From: Prorocentrum cordatum
Taxonomy: Eukaryota > Sar > Dinophyceae > Prorocentrales > Prorocentraceae
Length of the DNA: 64,000 nucleotides
Assembly (NCBI GenBank): GCA_963575745.1
Contig: CAUYUJ010016300.1
Coordinates: 78,813 to 142,812 of the forward strand
Direction of reading: 5' to 3'
Shown here: piece after piece, positions 51,827 through 63,289 of the stretch
How the letters are laid out: each line of letters starts with the position of its first letter
Position numbering within the stretch: position 1 is the first letter of the stretch
Notes under the pieces: generated by a model
Seen by the model: the letters and a program-made list of their open reading frames with translations, nothing else
Told to the model about the DNA's origin: nothing
Databases searched by the model: none
Made by a program: the position numbers and the translations under genes

Positions 51827-52505
51827 CTACTTGTCCTTGTTGCCATTTCCGATCAGCGAGAGGATGCGGCTCGCCTCGCGCTCCAAGAGGCCCCTCGGAG
51901 CAGGCCCCACCAACTACGTCGCCTGCGAGACCGTCTGGCAGTTGAGGAACTGGAGCAAGAGCCCTCGCGCCTCCCGTCCTGGCTCGTCGTGCGAGAAGGC
52001 GAACGTCAGCTTGCCCTTCTTGCCGCCCTCGGGCGGGGGCTAGTCCTTCTTGCCCCCTGTACTTGCGGTAGCGGAAGTGCAGGACGTGCTTGGCCACCTC
52101 CGTCGGTGACTTCGAGCTCATGTGCTTCGGGAAGTAGTCCTTGATCACCTTCTTCTCGCTCTCCTTGCAGGCGTCGCTTCCCTCGAGAAATGTATCGATG
52201 TTGTTGGCGAGCCACAGACGCAGGGCGCCCCGAACTTGAACGCGCGGGGGCCCGCGAGCTCGGGCGTCCACTATCTCTCCGTTCTGCTGCTTATCGTTGA
52301 AGCTTTTGGCTACTTCGTCGTACTTGGTGCCCGCGTTGATCATGATGTGCGGGGCGGCGTCTTCGTTCTCGAGCATCTCCCAGGTCTGGAACATCGTGCC
52401 CGCGAGGGCTGCTAGCTCGCGCGCGCTGTTGAGGCACAGCTTGGCGACCAGCTTGATCAAGACCTCGTGCAGGTTGCCCTTCTTCTCTTTCCTCGCGTCT
52501 CCCAT
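51827..52505 (-). pseudogene. Conserved-looking protein gene with frameshift and stop
   Basis: Starts MGDARKEKKGNLHEVLIKL at 52505 and continues with a helical, non-repetitive sequence (LCLNSARELAALAGTMFQTW, SEKKVIKDYFPKHMSSKSPT, VLHFRYRKYRG). After a G/C-run near 52045 the frame changes: KKGKLTFAFSHDEPGREARG, LLLQFLNCQTVSQAT, an in-frame TAG near 51917, then LVGPAPRGLLEREASRILSL and IGNGNKDK with a final TAG at 51827-51829. With one frameshift and one internal stop it would be a protein of about 220 residues. I do not recognise the family. It does not look like a retroelement protein and is more likely a retroposed or decayed host gene. Confidence 0.5.
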
Positions 52506-52950
52506 CTTGCCGTCTTTGGTTGCCGGCGTCAGTGCGCGGCCCCCGTCTGCTCCACGTTTCGGGCCTTACTGCATCCAGCTTGCCGGTGCAACCATGTCCT
52601 CCAACGCTCTGCTCGGGCAGGCCCCCCCCTTATCACCCCTAGCGGTGTGGCGCTGTCTCGGGAGGACTGGGACAGGTAGATGGCTAGGTAATATGAAAAA
52701 AGTGCTGTTCAGACTCTTGGGCGCCCCCAGATTCTGGGGGTTTGGGGTTGCTCCGACTTTGTCTCTCGTTGTCCGACTGAGTCTCCTCGCTCCTACCCCC
52801 TGCCTCCTTCTCCTGGTCCTCCTCCTTGTTTCTCTTCCTACTCCCTCTTCGCCTGCTTTTCCCAGTCCTTTTCTTCCTCTCCCTCCTGTTCCTCATCCTC
52901 CTCCTCAACCTCCTCCTCCTCCTGCCCCTCCTCCTCCTCCTCCTCCTCAT
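52506..52950. other. Mixed and CCT-rich DNA
   Basis: Unique DNA, then C/T-rich sequence ending in (CCT)n at 52895-52950, against the palindrome. No gene was seen. Confidence 0.4.
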
Positions 52951-52999
52951 CTGGAGGATCCATGCCTTCATCTACTAGATGAAGGCATGGATCTTCCAG
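52951..52999. repeat. 49-bp near-perfect palindrome
   Basis: Arms 52951-52974 and 52976-52999 around a single central C match at 23 of 24 positions; the inner 18 bp (GATCCATGCCTTCATCTA) are perfect. It sits between a CCT tract and the decayed LINE. Confidence 0.85.
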
Positions 53000-55900
53000 A
53001 TCAGAGGCTTCATGTTCGCATGGCGAACATCGCGGCGTCGAAGGAGGAACGAGAGGTCGAAGAGCCCCACCCCCACCGAAGCGACAATGTCCCCGTTGAA
53101 CAGCCACTACCAAGTGCCTTGCTGCGCAGGCCCTGTCCCAGGAACTTCTCGACAGCAGATGCATGTGCCGCATGGAGTCAGAACGTGACATAGTGAACGA
53201 AAATCGAGTCGGGAACGCATATGTGCCACGAGCCCTTTTTTGGTGCTGAACTTGCCGAGGGTCCTCTTGCTGTGCCTCTGGGGCCCCCTCGTTGTACTCT
53301 GGAGGTGCGAAGCGAGCCCCAAATAAGCTGGGAAGGATAGCAGTGAAATCGACTTCCTCAAACTCAACCTGGACTTCTGGATCCCATAAAAGACCTGGGC
53401 GAGCGGCAATAGAACTTAGTAGATCTTCGTGGTCGCGAAGGAGCTCCTGAGCCCACTCAAAGTCCTCGACGACACGACAAGCCCTAGGGGAGGCCTGCGA
53501 AGTAATGACGCCGTCGACCATAGGTGCTATACCACTCTGGCAAGGAACAGAGCCGAAGAGAGCAGAAAGTAGCTGGAGATGGCTATGAGGGAAGCGTGAC
53601 CGAACCTTGTACCAGTTAATACACCTAGTACCGAGATCGATGTGCGTCTCACAAATGGGCCAATGCTGTAGATCTCCTTTTGACGTCAGGGTGCGGGTCG
53701 CCCCTGACTCGGTCTTCCAGCTAGCTCGTCCACGCATCGCGACACGAGCGTAGTACGCCGCTGTGGCGTCTAGCCTGGCGCACTGCTGCTGAGTGACCAA
53801 TGAAGCTCCCAGGCCACGTGAAGCTGAATTCTGGACCAGTGGCATGAACATTGAACGCGTGAAAAATCTGAGAGACCAGAAACCCCCCATGGAGTAGGAA
53901 ACCGATCGAACTGCTTGATGTCATCGGGTAATCTCCTGACTGGATGCCTGGGACATCGAGGTATGGGGCCCAAGATATCTCACCTCCTCCCTGAGCTCCC
54001 CCGAGAGAAGGGCCCGTCCAAGCCGGCGAAGCCATTTCCTACAAGGCAAGGCGCCCTCCCCCTCGATCCAGACCGCCAACTCCCGCTTCCCCTTTTCTGC
54101 TTGTACCCGTATTCATGGGGGAGAGAGTCGAGGCAATCGTCGGAGCGCTGCAATTTGGCCAGGGAGGCCCCCATGGAGCCCCCGAGGGCTATGAGTGTGT
54201 AGCGGAAGAGGTCATCAGCATAACTACTTAAACAGACTGAGGTCGACCTCCAGGCCGCCCCATTCTGCGCGAAGAAGCAATGGCGTAGGGTCAAGCTCGC
54301 GCAGTGTAGCTGTCAATCTCCGCACAGGTCGCCAAAATGTCGTTGAGAAGGCTGCAACCATGAACGGGTCGCCCATCACACCTCCAACTCCCGTCTTGGC
54401 CGCTTTTTCCCCCCCGTCACTAGGTAGTAGAACGACTGCATCACGATATCTATTCTTACACAGCACATTTCCAGGCTGGACTAGCATCGGCATAGTAGTG
54501 TCCATAGCCTCCCAACTCGAGCTTCCAACTGCATTACTCATACCTTTCGAACTAGCTCCAAAACTCCACCCAGCCTTCCGAAGCCTCCAGCCCGCCACCT
54601 GAGACGCGAGTGTAGCCCCCTCCCGACGACGATGACGCTGAAAACCGTGACCTTCAGGAGCTAGTTCGTTCGGTAGCAGGCCAGCGAAAAACATATTCCC
54701 AACGACAGGAAGAACATGGACGACGCGTTTGCCTCTGGGCCCAGGCTGGGCCGACTTATGCAGAGCACAACCTTTACTTACACTCCAGTGTAACGGGGCC
54801 AGATCCGAGATCCGAATCTTCATCGTGCCATCCTTCGGGGTCTCGAGAAACTGCAAGGGCTCTTCAGGTGCCTGAGGGGGCTCCCAGTCCTGGACGTCGG
54901 TGCTGCATTCCCCGTTCAGGGTGGAGGAGTTGCCACCAGGGCTCGAGAGGGGCCGATCCTTCAGGAACAACTCTGCGTTTAGGTGCACGTCGAACCTATT
55001 TGCGAAGTCGAGCGATGCCACTGCAAGCTAGCTTTTCGGGGCGATCGTCATACCGGGCAATGTCGTAGATCTGGCTGAGATCGAGGTCGTTTCGAAAATT
55101 CCTCCATTCGCCCCAGTCAATATGTCGTGCCTGCATACCCCCCGTCACCTCCGGGCAAGGACCAAACGTCCAGCCATTCTGATGGTGAAATCGGTGTCCC
55201 TCCAAATCGTCGCCCACCTCGTTTTTTGCAAGGAAACGGCATGCTTCTACGTAGGACTCGCGAACAGCGCGCGCGTGTTTCTGGCGAGTGAGTCGAGGAC
55301 GTCGAGACAGATCCTTCAGCTCCTGCTCCACCTGGTGCAAATCGGGCGCGCGAGCTCGAGAAGCTCGTAACTCGATCCGCTTCTTGAGGAGGGTCCTGCG
55401 CAGCTCCGCCCAATGGGCGTACTCGCCAAGAAAGTCGGGTGATTCCGTGAAGCACTCAGCCCCAACCTCGACCAGGCAGCGCTCCAGCAGCTCGAAGGTG
55501 TGGCCAGGCGCATCCTGATCATGAGCTATGGTGATCTCCTCCGAATGCGCCTCGAGCCAGGCCGTCGCGCCATTCGCGAAATCGATGCGCTGCTCGCCCT
55601 GCTTGACCGCCGCCATGAGCGCAGACGTGTCCCACTTGTGCGGGAGCTCCGTTTGTTCGCAATCGCGGGGTCCACGAGAATGCAATAACTCAAGATAGAC
55701 TTGAACATGATCTCGCGGAGGCCGGCCTTTAAGCGCCTGTAGTTGCAAGCCCAGGCGTTGTAGTCCATGGCACTTCGTGACCCGCGGGGGCCAGCCCTGT
55801 GGAAGAAATGCAAAGTCAATGGGGCTACTCGAACCCTCGGCCCCGTTCCCATAGTCGATTCGTAGTTGCCGACGGTGTTGGCGGCGTACCTGCGTTGCTG

Positions 55901-56450
55901 CGTCAGAAGATCGGCCACCATTCCTCCGGCGCCGCGCCGTCGTCGTTCCCGCGTGCGCACGTTGCCCAACGGACAGGAAGCTGAAACAGGCAGGTGCGCC
56001 ACCACTCCACCATCTTGGCCACGGTCTTAGTGCGCTGCGGGCCAGCTCCTCGGTTGCGCGGCTGTGGCGGAAAGTTAGAAATACCAGCGCAAACGTCCAC
56101 AGCGCCGCGGCGAACGCGAGCAGCCGCGCAGCGGCCTCCGAGTTCAGGCGGGCTGGGAAATACTCGCCGATCATGATGGTCGCGATACCCTCGGCCAAGT
56201 ATGATGGAAAGGCCAGCGCTCGAGTTAGTATAAAGTCCGGGTGAAACTGCCGCCTCCGAAACCAGTCGACCGCCGATCCTCCGTTGGAAGACACTCTGTG
56301 CCTCGCGGCATACGTTCTGGGTGCCAGACAAGAGCGTGAAAACCATGTTCCGCGTGCACTGTGTCATCTCCGACAGGCGGTCACCCGTGGCGCGCAGTGG
56401 GTTCCAGCCCAGCACCTTCAGCTTCGACGTGGTCGGCGGTCGCCTCGTCG
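53000..56450 (-). pseudogene. Decayed LINE ORF2 (EN and RT), minus strand
   Basis: Right to left: the EN start KLKVLGWNPLRATGDRLSEM near 56420; EN-like parts AEGIATIMIGEYFPARLNS and IDFAFLPQGWPPRV with RPPRDHVQVYLE (Asp-His); RT parts APLHWSVSKGCALHKSAQPG, RLRKAGWSFGASSKGMSN (motif A region), GGVMGDPFMVAAF (motif B), SYADDLFR (motif C, near 54225, in another frame); then a thumb/connection region QQQCARLDATAAYYARVAMR and THIDLGTRCINWYKVRSRFP. At least four frame changes are needed. It belongs to a different LINE family from the two at 3-22 kb (YADD instead of FVDD, different motif B). It ends near the 52951-52999 palindrome. Confidence 0.7.
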
Positions 56451-56575
56451 GTAAGTGCCGACCGCGCGGTCGAGGCGCCGCGGTGCAGCGTGAATTAAGG
56501 CGCTCGGGCCCCGCCTGCCCGAATCTTTCGAGCCCAGGGGCCGGGGGGGGGGGGAGCGGGGGGGGGGGGGGGGAG

Positions 56576-56700
56576 GAGGAGTGTAAACCCAAGAACCCCT
56601 CCCCCGCAGGCGAAAACATTGCTTTCGGGATTCTAGCGCCAAAGATCACCCAGACTGTTGCGTCTTGACGATCCTGAACCGCGCCAGAACACCGACCGCA
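56576..56700 (-). repeat. Dispersed repeat, second copy at 35.5-35.8 kb
   Basis: GAGGAGTGTAAACCCAAG, then TTTCGGGATTCTAGCGCC and GACGATCCTGAACCGCGCC, match the order seen at 35530-35780. On its left lies a G-run of about 40 bp with few interruptions. Confidence 0.6.
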
Positions 56701-56774
56701 GCCACCCCCCAAACTGCCCGAGATCTGCGACCACCCGCGGGTCCAAAACAAGTGCGAAATAGAAGAGCGAACGG

Positions 56775-56796
56775 CTTGAGCCAGAATGGCTACGGA
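56775..56796 (-). other. Spliced-leader relic, minus strand
   Basis: The reverse complement reads TCCGTAG, CCATTCTGG, CTCAAG: 21 of 22 bases of the SL, with no GT donor after it. In its own direction it points at the dispersed repeat and the EN domain of the decayed LINE some 330 bp away, so it may mark that transcript's 5' end. Confidence 0.75.
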
Positions 56797-57035
56797 GCGC
56801 CACTTGGACTTTCGGCGGGGCCCCTTATGGGGGCTACAAAACGCTGTGCTGGGTGTGGGGAAACGCATGCGAACTGCGCCACTGGAACCTTCGGTGGAGC
56901 TCCCTCTGGGGCGAAGAAACGCTGTGCTGGGCGGGGAAGACGCATGCGAGCTGCGGCGCTGGGGCCTCAGGAGGAGCTCCCTGCGGGGCCACAAAAAGCT
57001 ACGCTGGGCGGGGGAGACGCATGCGAACTGGGCCG
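56797..57035. repeat. ~76-bp tandem repeats related to the 49-50 kb array
   Basis: Three units with ACGCATGCGAACTG, then GGTGGAGCTCCCTCTGGGG, then AAACGCTGTGCTGGGCGGGG. Word order matches the 85-bp units at 49-50 kb. Confidence 0.75.
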
Positions 57036-57039
57036 CGAA

Positions 57040-57560
57040 GCGCTGACGGTGACGATTGCGATGCGGATGACGATGATGATGGTGGTGATGATGATGATGC
57101 CGATGATGATGGCGCTGATCGACCGCACCTGGGGGGCAACAGTCTGGCCGCGCGCTGAGTTGTCAGTGGCGCGCGCGGCAGCTGCCACCGCGGCAAGTTG
57201 CTCCGAAGGGTTCGCTGCGGTCCCGTGAACCAGCGTCGCCTTGAGCTTCCGATAGGTGCGGAAGGAGAGCGCGCCGAGGCGCATGGCGGCGCTGCGGGAG
57301 AGTGCGCGCGCTGCACAATTGCATCCGTTGTTGGCGCCAAGGCCGAGTGTTAAAATAACTGAAAAAGGGGGCAGGGCAAGGAGCTCGCCAAGGACAGGGC
57401 AGGTGAGATAGTGTGCGATAGAGTCAGGCTGCTCTCTGCAACCAAAACTACAATGTATTACTCCACTGACATGCATGCGGTGTGATGTTGTCCACCCTCC
57501 TGCGAGGGTCTGGAGTGGGCTCCACTGCCGCGCAGGTTTAAACGCGCGGAGCACCGCGAG
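57040..57560 (-). pseudogene. LINE ORF2 C-terminal fragment with zinc knuckle
   Basis: WSPLQTLAGGWTTSHRMH, then HCSFGCREQPDSIAHYLTCP is the C-x3-C...H...C zinc knuckle that ends many LINE ORF2 proteins. The helical part MRLGALSFRTYRKLKATL and an Ala-rich tail follow. It runs out near a GAT-rich stretch at 57055-57110. It is isolated from any RT on the same strand. Confidence 0.6.
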
Positions 57561-57563
57561 GCA

Positions 57564-57589
57564 CCCCCCCCCCCCCCCCCCCCCCCCCC
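57564..57589 (+). repeat. C26 homopolymer
   Basis: 26 C in a row between the minus-strand LINE fragment and the plus-strand LINE fragment. It may hide length errors or an insertion junction. Confidence 0.9.
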
Positions 57590-57599
57590 GCCGCTCACC

Positions 57600-59720
57600 C
57601 ACCGCCCCACTAATCGAGGCAGAAAAGGCTCACGCAGACAAACGCATAGCGATGGTAATCTCAAAACCAAATGGAAAAAGGGAGGCGCGCAGCGAGATGC
57701 GAAGCTTGCAGCGCTCATCATTGCTAGTTCAGGCGAGGGTGCCAGGTATCTCCAGCTCCAAGATGGACAAGTTCAGCTTCGGGAGCCAGATGCTATCCGC
57801 CGTCAATTTCGTCCCCTACGCTCTGCTGAGCTTCAGGCGAACCACGCATTCGCAGTTCAAGCAGCTCAGCGTGCCCTAAAAGGAGGTCAACTGCAGGTGG
57901 CAGCACGCCACTTCAAGTCTATCAAGGCTATTCGCCGTCGTGCCATGCTATGAGACCCCGAGGACGTCGTCTCGTGCAAGCAGGGATCCGACCTGAACGT
58001 GCCCTCGAGTCCCCCCGATCGGCAATCACCAGTGATCCCACCGACGTCTTGGAGGCCCTTCGGCGTCCTTGGTCTGCGGTCTTTCAAGCGCAACCGGCCA
58101 GTCGGCTGGAGATCAGACAACGCCTGGAGCGACACTACCTGGCCTGCGAGATGGCCGACCTAGCGACGCCCAGCGCCACGGACCTTAAGAGCGCGCTCAG
58201 ACATGTACGTCACAGTGTTCCTGGCCCCGATAGGCCCCCCATACAAGGCCTGGATGGTCTCGGAGGGCCAGATCGCAGTCCTGCACGGCCTCTTGCAGCA
58301 CCTCATGGCGGGCGACCACGCACCAGAGGCCGTGAATGGCTCCATCTTCGCCTTCTTACCCAAAGGAAGTGACTCCGGTGATGCCTATGAGTGCCTGCGT
58401 AGTCCAGATCAAAGTCGCCCTCTCTCGCTGCGCAGCGCGGATTCTAGGATCCTAGCTTCAGCGGCCAACCAGAAGCTCAAAGGGCTGGCCCGCGCGCGCA
58501 CCCGCCAAGTCCAACAGGGATTCGCGCCTGGAATGTCCTACAATTCGCCCCAGCTAGATACAGCTGCCCGCTCGGCTAGCACCAGCGAGACAGCCGAAGC
58601 ACAGGCGCCTGTCTTTGTTACGTTCGATATAGCCGCTGCGTTTCCATCCCTTGGCCACGACTGGCTGCGGGAGGTACTCTCTCGACTTGGCGTGCTTCCT
58701 GGGCATTTGAACTTGCTAGCCTCAGTGTACTTTGAACCCCGCAGCTTTGCTGCGCTTCAAGGCGACATGCAATTTACGTTCGATTTGCGTTCAGGCGTAA
58801 TGCAAGGCTGCCCACTTTCAGGCTCGGTGTGGGGCCATCGCCATGGACCCGATTTGAACCCATCTAGTGGCGGAGGTGTCGTCGTCGTCGTCTCCACGGG
58901 GGGTGGTCGGAGGATGTGCTGACGATGCGGGGTTTGCGCGGCCCTGCCTGTCGGATTTAACGCGTGTCTTTCCTGTTTTCAAAAGCTCCAAGGAGCTGGC
59001 AAAATTGAGGCTCCAGCCCAGCAAGACAGTCATTGATCCTCTTTGGTCGGAGGTTACGCCAGATGCACACCAGCACATTCGCACAGTTTTAGAAACAAGC
59101 ATTCCCGATTGGAGCGGTTTGAAGTTTGATGGCCAGGCGAAGTATCTAGGAGTGCAGTTCGGCCCCGCGGCCACAGAGAGCGGGGTTTGGGCAGAGGCTA
59201 CTCGCAAGTGGTGGAGTCGGGCTTGCGACATTCCACGGACGGCCGCGCCCTCGAGTGTCAGCCTGCTTCTGTACAACAGCACTGCCTTTTCGACGCTCAG
59301 TCATCTTGCGCAGCTTTTTCCATTGCCAACCGTTGTCTTGCACAAAGAAGCTTTCGCTCTGCACAAAGTCCTCCGTTTGCTGCCCAGCACATTCCGATTG
59401 ACTGATCTGTTTTCTTTCAAAGCACTCGGCCTAGTGGCTCCCGCATCCGCGCTAATCATGAATGCAGCGAGCTTGTGGAAATGTGGCCTTCACACTTTGC
59501 GAGGATGGGAATCGCAGCTGCATGAATGGTCTGAAGCGGCGATCCTTCAAGTTTCACTGGTGTATGGACGTGTGGACAATGGAGTGCCCCATGCTGAAGA
59601 TAGAGCACGGTTCCCTGCAACGTTTTGCCAGGCTCGCCGAGGAGACACCCTTTCCATCAATCCCTGTGGCTGCCTGGCGATCGGCGCTGGTGGCGGCCCG
59701 TGATGAGCAGGCCAGCGCAG
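57600..59720 (+). pseudogene. Decayed LINE reverse transcriptase, plus strand
   Basis: A helical linker (QFRPLRSAELQANHAFAV, then QLQVAARHFKSIKAIRRRA) precedes RT motifs: GPPYKAWMVSEGQIAVLHGL, GSIFAFLPKGSDSGD, QQGFAPGMSYNSPQLDTAA, PVFVTFDIAAAFPSLGHDW (motif A, Asp), SGVMQGCPLSGSVW (motif B), GGCADDAGFARPCL (motif C, ADD, near 58918-58930), LRLQPSKTVIDP and GQAKYLGVQFGP (motif E). Motif A and motif B share a frame. Motif C is in the next frame, with a TGA between them near 58853. A frame change also lies near 58200. The RT type (F-D-I, A-D-D) differs from all other LINEs in the window, so it is a fourth family. No endonuclease was found. Confidence 0.7.
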
Positions 59721-59950
59721 CGAGTGAAGGCCGCAACGGGAAGGTCCAACGTACCCTCTCATCTTCGCTGCGCGCCTCTCTTTTCCCACCTGGTTTTGAT
59801 GATGGTGCTGATGATGACGATGGTGATGATGGTGATGGGAGGAGGGAGGAGGGGGAGGAGGGGGAGGAGGGGGAGAAGGGGGAGGAGGGAGGAGGGAGGA
59901 GGAGGGAGGAGGGGGAGGAGGGAGGAGGGAGGAGGGGGAGGAGGGGTGAG
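59721..59950 (+). repeat. GAT/GGA low-complexity tract
   Basis: TGATGATGG-type repeats, then GGA and GGGAGGA repeats. Confidence 0.8.
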
Positions 59951-60240
59951 AGGAGGCGCGCGGGGCGCTGTCTCTTCAAAACGAGGATCCAACACCACAG
60001 GATGGTTGGACAACACAATAGATACTGCAATTCGCCTCCACGTCTGGAGCATGCGCGAGCGCCCCGCGACCACTTTGCATGGTTTTTGACAGGGGCGGCG
60101 GGGGTGCCGCCATACTTCTGAAACGTGGAGCACGTGCCGCACCCGGCGCGCTTGGCTCGCTCGGGCCCCCAAGGGTGCCTGGCGCACCTGGGACCCGTGG
60201 CGCACATGGCATGCGTGTCGCTCCTAAGCAATACGCTGGG
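59951..60240. other. Spacer without recognised gene
   Basis: GC-rich DNA with a few short near-repeats (GGCGCACCTGGGACCCG, GGCGCACATGGC). No gene was seen. Confidence 0.4.
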
Positions 60241-60412
60241 ACAGAGGAGGAGGAGGAGGAGGAGGAGGAGGAGGAGGAGGAGGAGGAGGAGGTGGTGGAG
60301 GTGGAGGCGGAGGAGGAGGAGGAGGAAGAGGAGGAGGGAGGAGGAGAAAGAGGAGGGAGGAGGAGAAAGAGGAGGAGGAGGAGGAGGAGGAGGAGGAGGA
60401 GGAGGAGGGACT
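60241..60412 (+). repeat. (GGA)n tract
   Basis: About 170 bp of GGA with GGTGGTGG and GAAAGA interruptions. Confidence 0.9.
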
Positions 60413-60559
60413 CCCTCGGGTGTTACTTGTGTGTGTTGGGAAGGCGGGCGGGAGTAAGCGAGACGGCTTGCGGGCGAAGGGGTGGCCTCGACCTCTCCCC
60501 CTGCCCTCTCCCCTGGGCCCGGGAGAGGCGGGGGGGCCCGGTAGAGGGGGGGGCGGAAG

Positions 60560-61080
60560 TGTCAGAGCGTCCAGGATGGTCCAATAAGGCCAAGAGGGTC
60601 TCAGAGAACCCACGATGGCCTCCAAGATGACTCAAGATACCTCGAGATGGCTCAATATAGCCTCCGACTAACACCCAAGAGGCCTCAAGACGGCCCCAAG
60701 ACGGTTTCAAGTGCCCTCCGAGCCCTCCAAGGATCCCCCCCAAGAGGCCTAAATGGATCCAAAACCTAAGTACAATACATGTTGTTTGCCTTTTCGCCTT
60801 TTCGCTTCCGATGGGCCCATGAGGCCTTCTGATTGCCCCAAGACGGCCCAAGAGAGCCCCAAGAGGGGCACAACAGGGCCCCATGAGGGCCCCACTAGCG
60901 CCCCAGAGCGCCTCAAGAACGCCCCAAGACGCCATGTTTGAGAGACACGATGGCCAAGAGGCCACAAGGGCCCAAGAAGCCATTTTGAGAGACAAGAAAC
61001 AAGAACGCCCCAAAACGGCCACAGGGCCCAATAGCGCCCAAGATGGCTCCAAGAGACTTCCGAGAAAACACTTCCAAGGC
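60560..61080. repeat. CCAAGA short-period repeat array
   Basis: CCCCAAGACGG, CAAGAGGCC and CCAAGATGGC words at a 10-11 bp period. An island near 60760-60820 (TTCGCTTCCGATGGGCCCAT) is the inverse of the island at 25.81-25.87 kb. Confidence 0.75.
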
Positions 61081-61082
61081 GG

Positions 61083-61180
61083 TTGTTACACTGCATGCTT
61101 CTACACTTCCTTGATCAAGGCAACTCGCCTGGCGATCTGTGTTTGGATGGGCTGGTGAGAAGCGCGATGCGTAAATCGAG
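61083..61180. repeat. Dispersed repeat flank, inverted copy of 25.1 kb
   Basis: The reverse complement matches 25120-25205 (CACCAGCCCATCCA, GAGTTGCCTTGATCAAGGAAG, GCATGCAGTGTAACAA). It adjoins the CCAAGA array as in the other copy. Confidence 0.6.
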
Positions 61181-62500
61181 GATGGACAGACCTCAATTTA
61201 GTAAAACGTGGTTTAATGAAAACGACCTCGGGCCCAAACCTGACGGGCGCAAGCCTGGAAAATAACGGCCGCGGCACCCTCTCGAGAACCGAAAATGGAC
61301 AATTCACTCATCGACCTCATCGACGTGTCAGGGTGGGGGTTTTGTCCACCCCCGACTAAAGAATTTGTCCAGTGTGCCCAGCACAACTACTTCCGATCAA
61401 TCGCAGAGCCTCGGGCGAAACTCATAAGAACCTCTTCGCACCAGATCCTCATCCTCATCTCTCCTTGCTCTTCCTCGTGCCTCCTCCCTCCAATCTATAC
61501 GCCTCCTCCTCCTCCTCACTTCGGCACGCGTGGCTGAGGCAGGGCAACGTTTGCCACGGTCTTCGCAATGTCGAGAGTTACGTCGAAGCTGAGATTGAGC
61601 GTGAAGACAAGCTGCAGGATGATGGCAATACCTTGCCAGAACCTCCGTGGAAACAGGAGGAGGAAGTGAAGGGGAGGAGGGGAAGAACAAACAGCACGAG
61701 GAGTTGGGGCAGGTGCGGTAGGAAACGAGGGTAGCGAAGAGGACAAGTAGGGAGGAGGAGGAGGAGGAAAAGGAGGAGGAGAAGTAGGAGGAGGAGGAGA
61801 AGGAGGAGGAGGAGCAGGAGGAGGAGGAGGATAGGGAGGAGTACTGCAAACCTCCCTCCTGAAAATGAAATTGCAGGCGCATGCACAAGAAGGGCGTCTC
61901 GCCCAGTGAGGTGTACACGGTGCACAACTTTCACGCACACAAGGCATCAGCGCGGGTCAAGGCGTCGTATTTCCTACAACCGTTTTCCGTTAAAACCGTT
62001 TTCCGTTTTAACTTTGCCGCGTTTAGTTCCCGAAAACACATTTGTTTGAATTCGCTCTTGATCAGAGAAACCCACCAGGCACAGCAACCATAACGTGAAG
62101 CACGTGGGCAACAGCGTTTACCCGTCTGCACTGGAAGGAAGGGCTATCACGGCTTGGCTCAAAAGCGAAACGCGCTGAAGGTTCAGACCAACCACCTCGT
62201 CGCTGCAGATCTGAGACGGCGGCTTGATAGGGCGCGCTGCCAGCTGATCGCTGCTCGCGTACCGGCGCAACATGGAAGTACGGCCGCGCGCCCAATGCAC
62301 GAGAAGTTCTGGGAAGTACTCGTGGTGGTGACAGCCCCAGCCAATGGCACGAGGACGAAGCGCTCGACAGGCCACGCGGACGGCACGGTGGGGGAGCCCC
62401 AGCCAATCAGTGAAGGAAGGCGAGAGAGGGAGAGACAGGGAAAGAGGTGGCTCCCTGCTGCGGCTGTGGCTGCGATCGCAGCCGTCTCGGGTCGAACCCC
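61181..62500. other. Mixed DNA without recognised gene
   Basis: Contains GGA repeats near 61755-61845 and a direct repeat ACCGTTTTCCGTT twice at about 61980-62005. Open frames on both strands have no known motif. Confidence 0.4.
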
Positions 62501-62501
62501 C

Positions 62502-62563
62502 TGGAGCTGGGCCCCCTGTGAGGCGCAGCTCGTGGAGCTGGGCCCCCTGTGAGGCGCAGCTCG
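62502..62563. repeat. Perfect 31-bp tandem duplication
   Basis: TGGAGCTGGGCC, CCCTGTGAGG, CGCAGCTCG is repeated twice without change. Confidence 0.95.
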
Positions 62564-63289
62564 TGCCGAGCCACTGGAGCACGGCGGATGATACGACTCA
62601 AGGGGCCCAAGGACACACAAATAAATACACACAAATGAAAACATTCCCCATATCTTCCCATATTGTCTGGGCTTCTGTCTTCCCCCCCCCCCCCCTTCCC
62701 ACATTTTCCCATATTTTTTCGGGGGGGGTCGAGGCTTCATTGTGCCCGTGTGTCTCTCTCCCTCCTGAAGACGACCACGTGCGAAGACTCGCCCCGAGCC
62801 CCCCTCGCACGCCGCAGGGCACGAGGGCGAGGCGGCTCCCCGCCCGCCCTCGCCGCCCCCCTCGCCGCCTGGGAGGCGCTGCGCGCGGCGGCCGCCGGGT
62901 GGGGGCTCGCCGCCCCGCGCGGGGGCACCCCGCGGCAGTGGAGAGAGCTCCATCATCCTACAGCAATCCGATCAGAAAGAAGAAGAAGAAGAAGAAGAAG
63001 AAGAAGAGAAGCAGACGTGGGGCCTCAGAGCACGACGACGCAGAGATAAGCAGAAAAATACGAAGGACGAAGAGAAGAAGAAGAAGAAGACGAACTAAGA
63101 AGAAGGGGCGGAAGCAGAGAAAGAAGCACTTTCACAACGCAAGCGACGTCACGCCGCAAGAAGCCACTCAATGCTCGCGAGCAAGCAGAATCATAGCCTC
63201 CCTCACAGACACCGAGCATGCGACCGAAATGACGAAATGCTGGCACGACTAAGCGCAGAGGCAGAAAAATATAGAAAGCGCAACTAGAC
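62564..63289. other. Mixed DNA with C-run and (AAG)n
   Basis: C12 near 62683-62694, G8 near 62721 and AAG repeats at 62972-63007. No gene was recognised. Confidence 0.4.
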
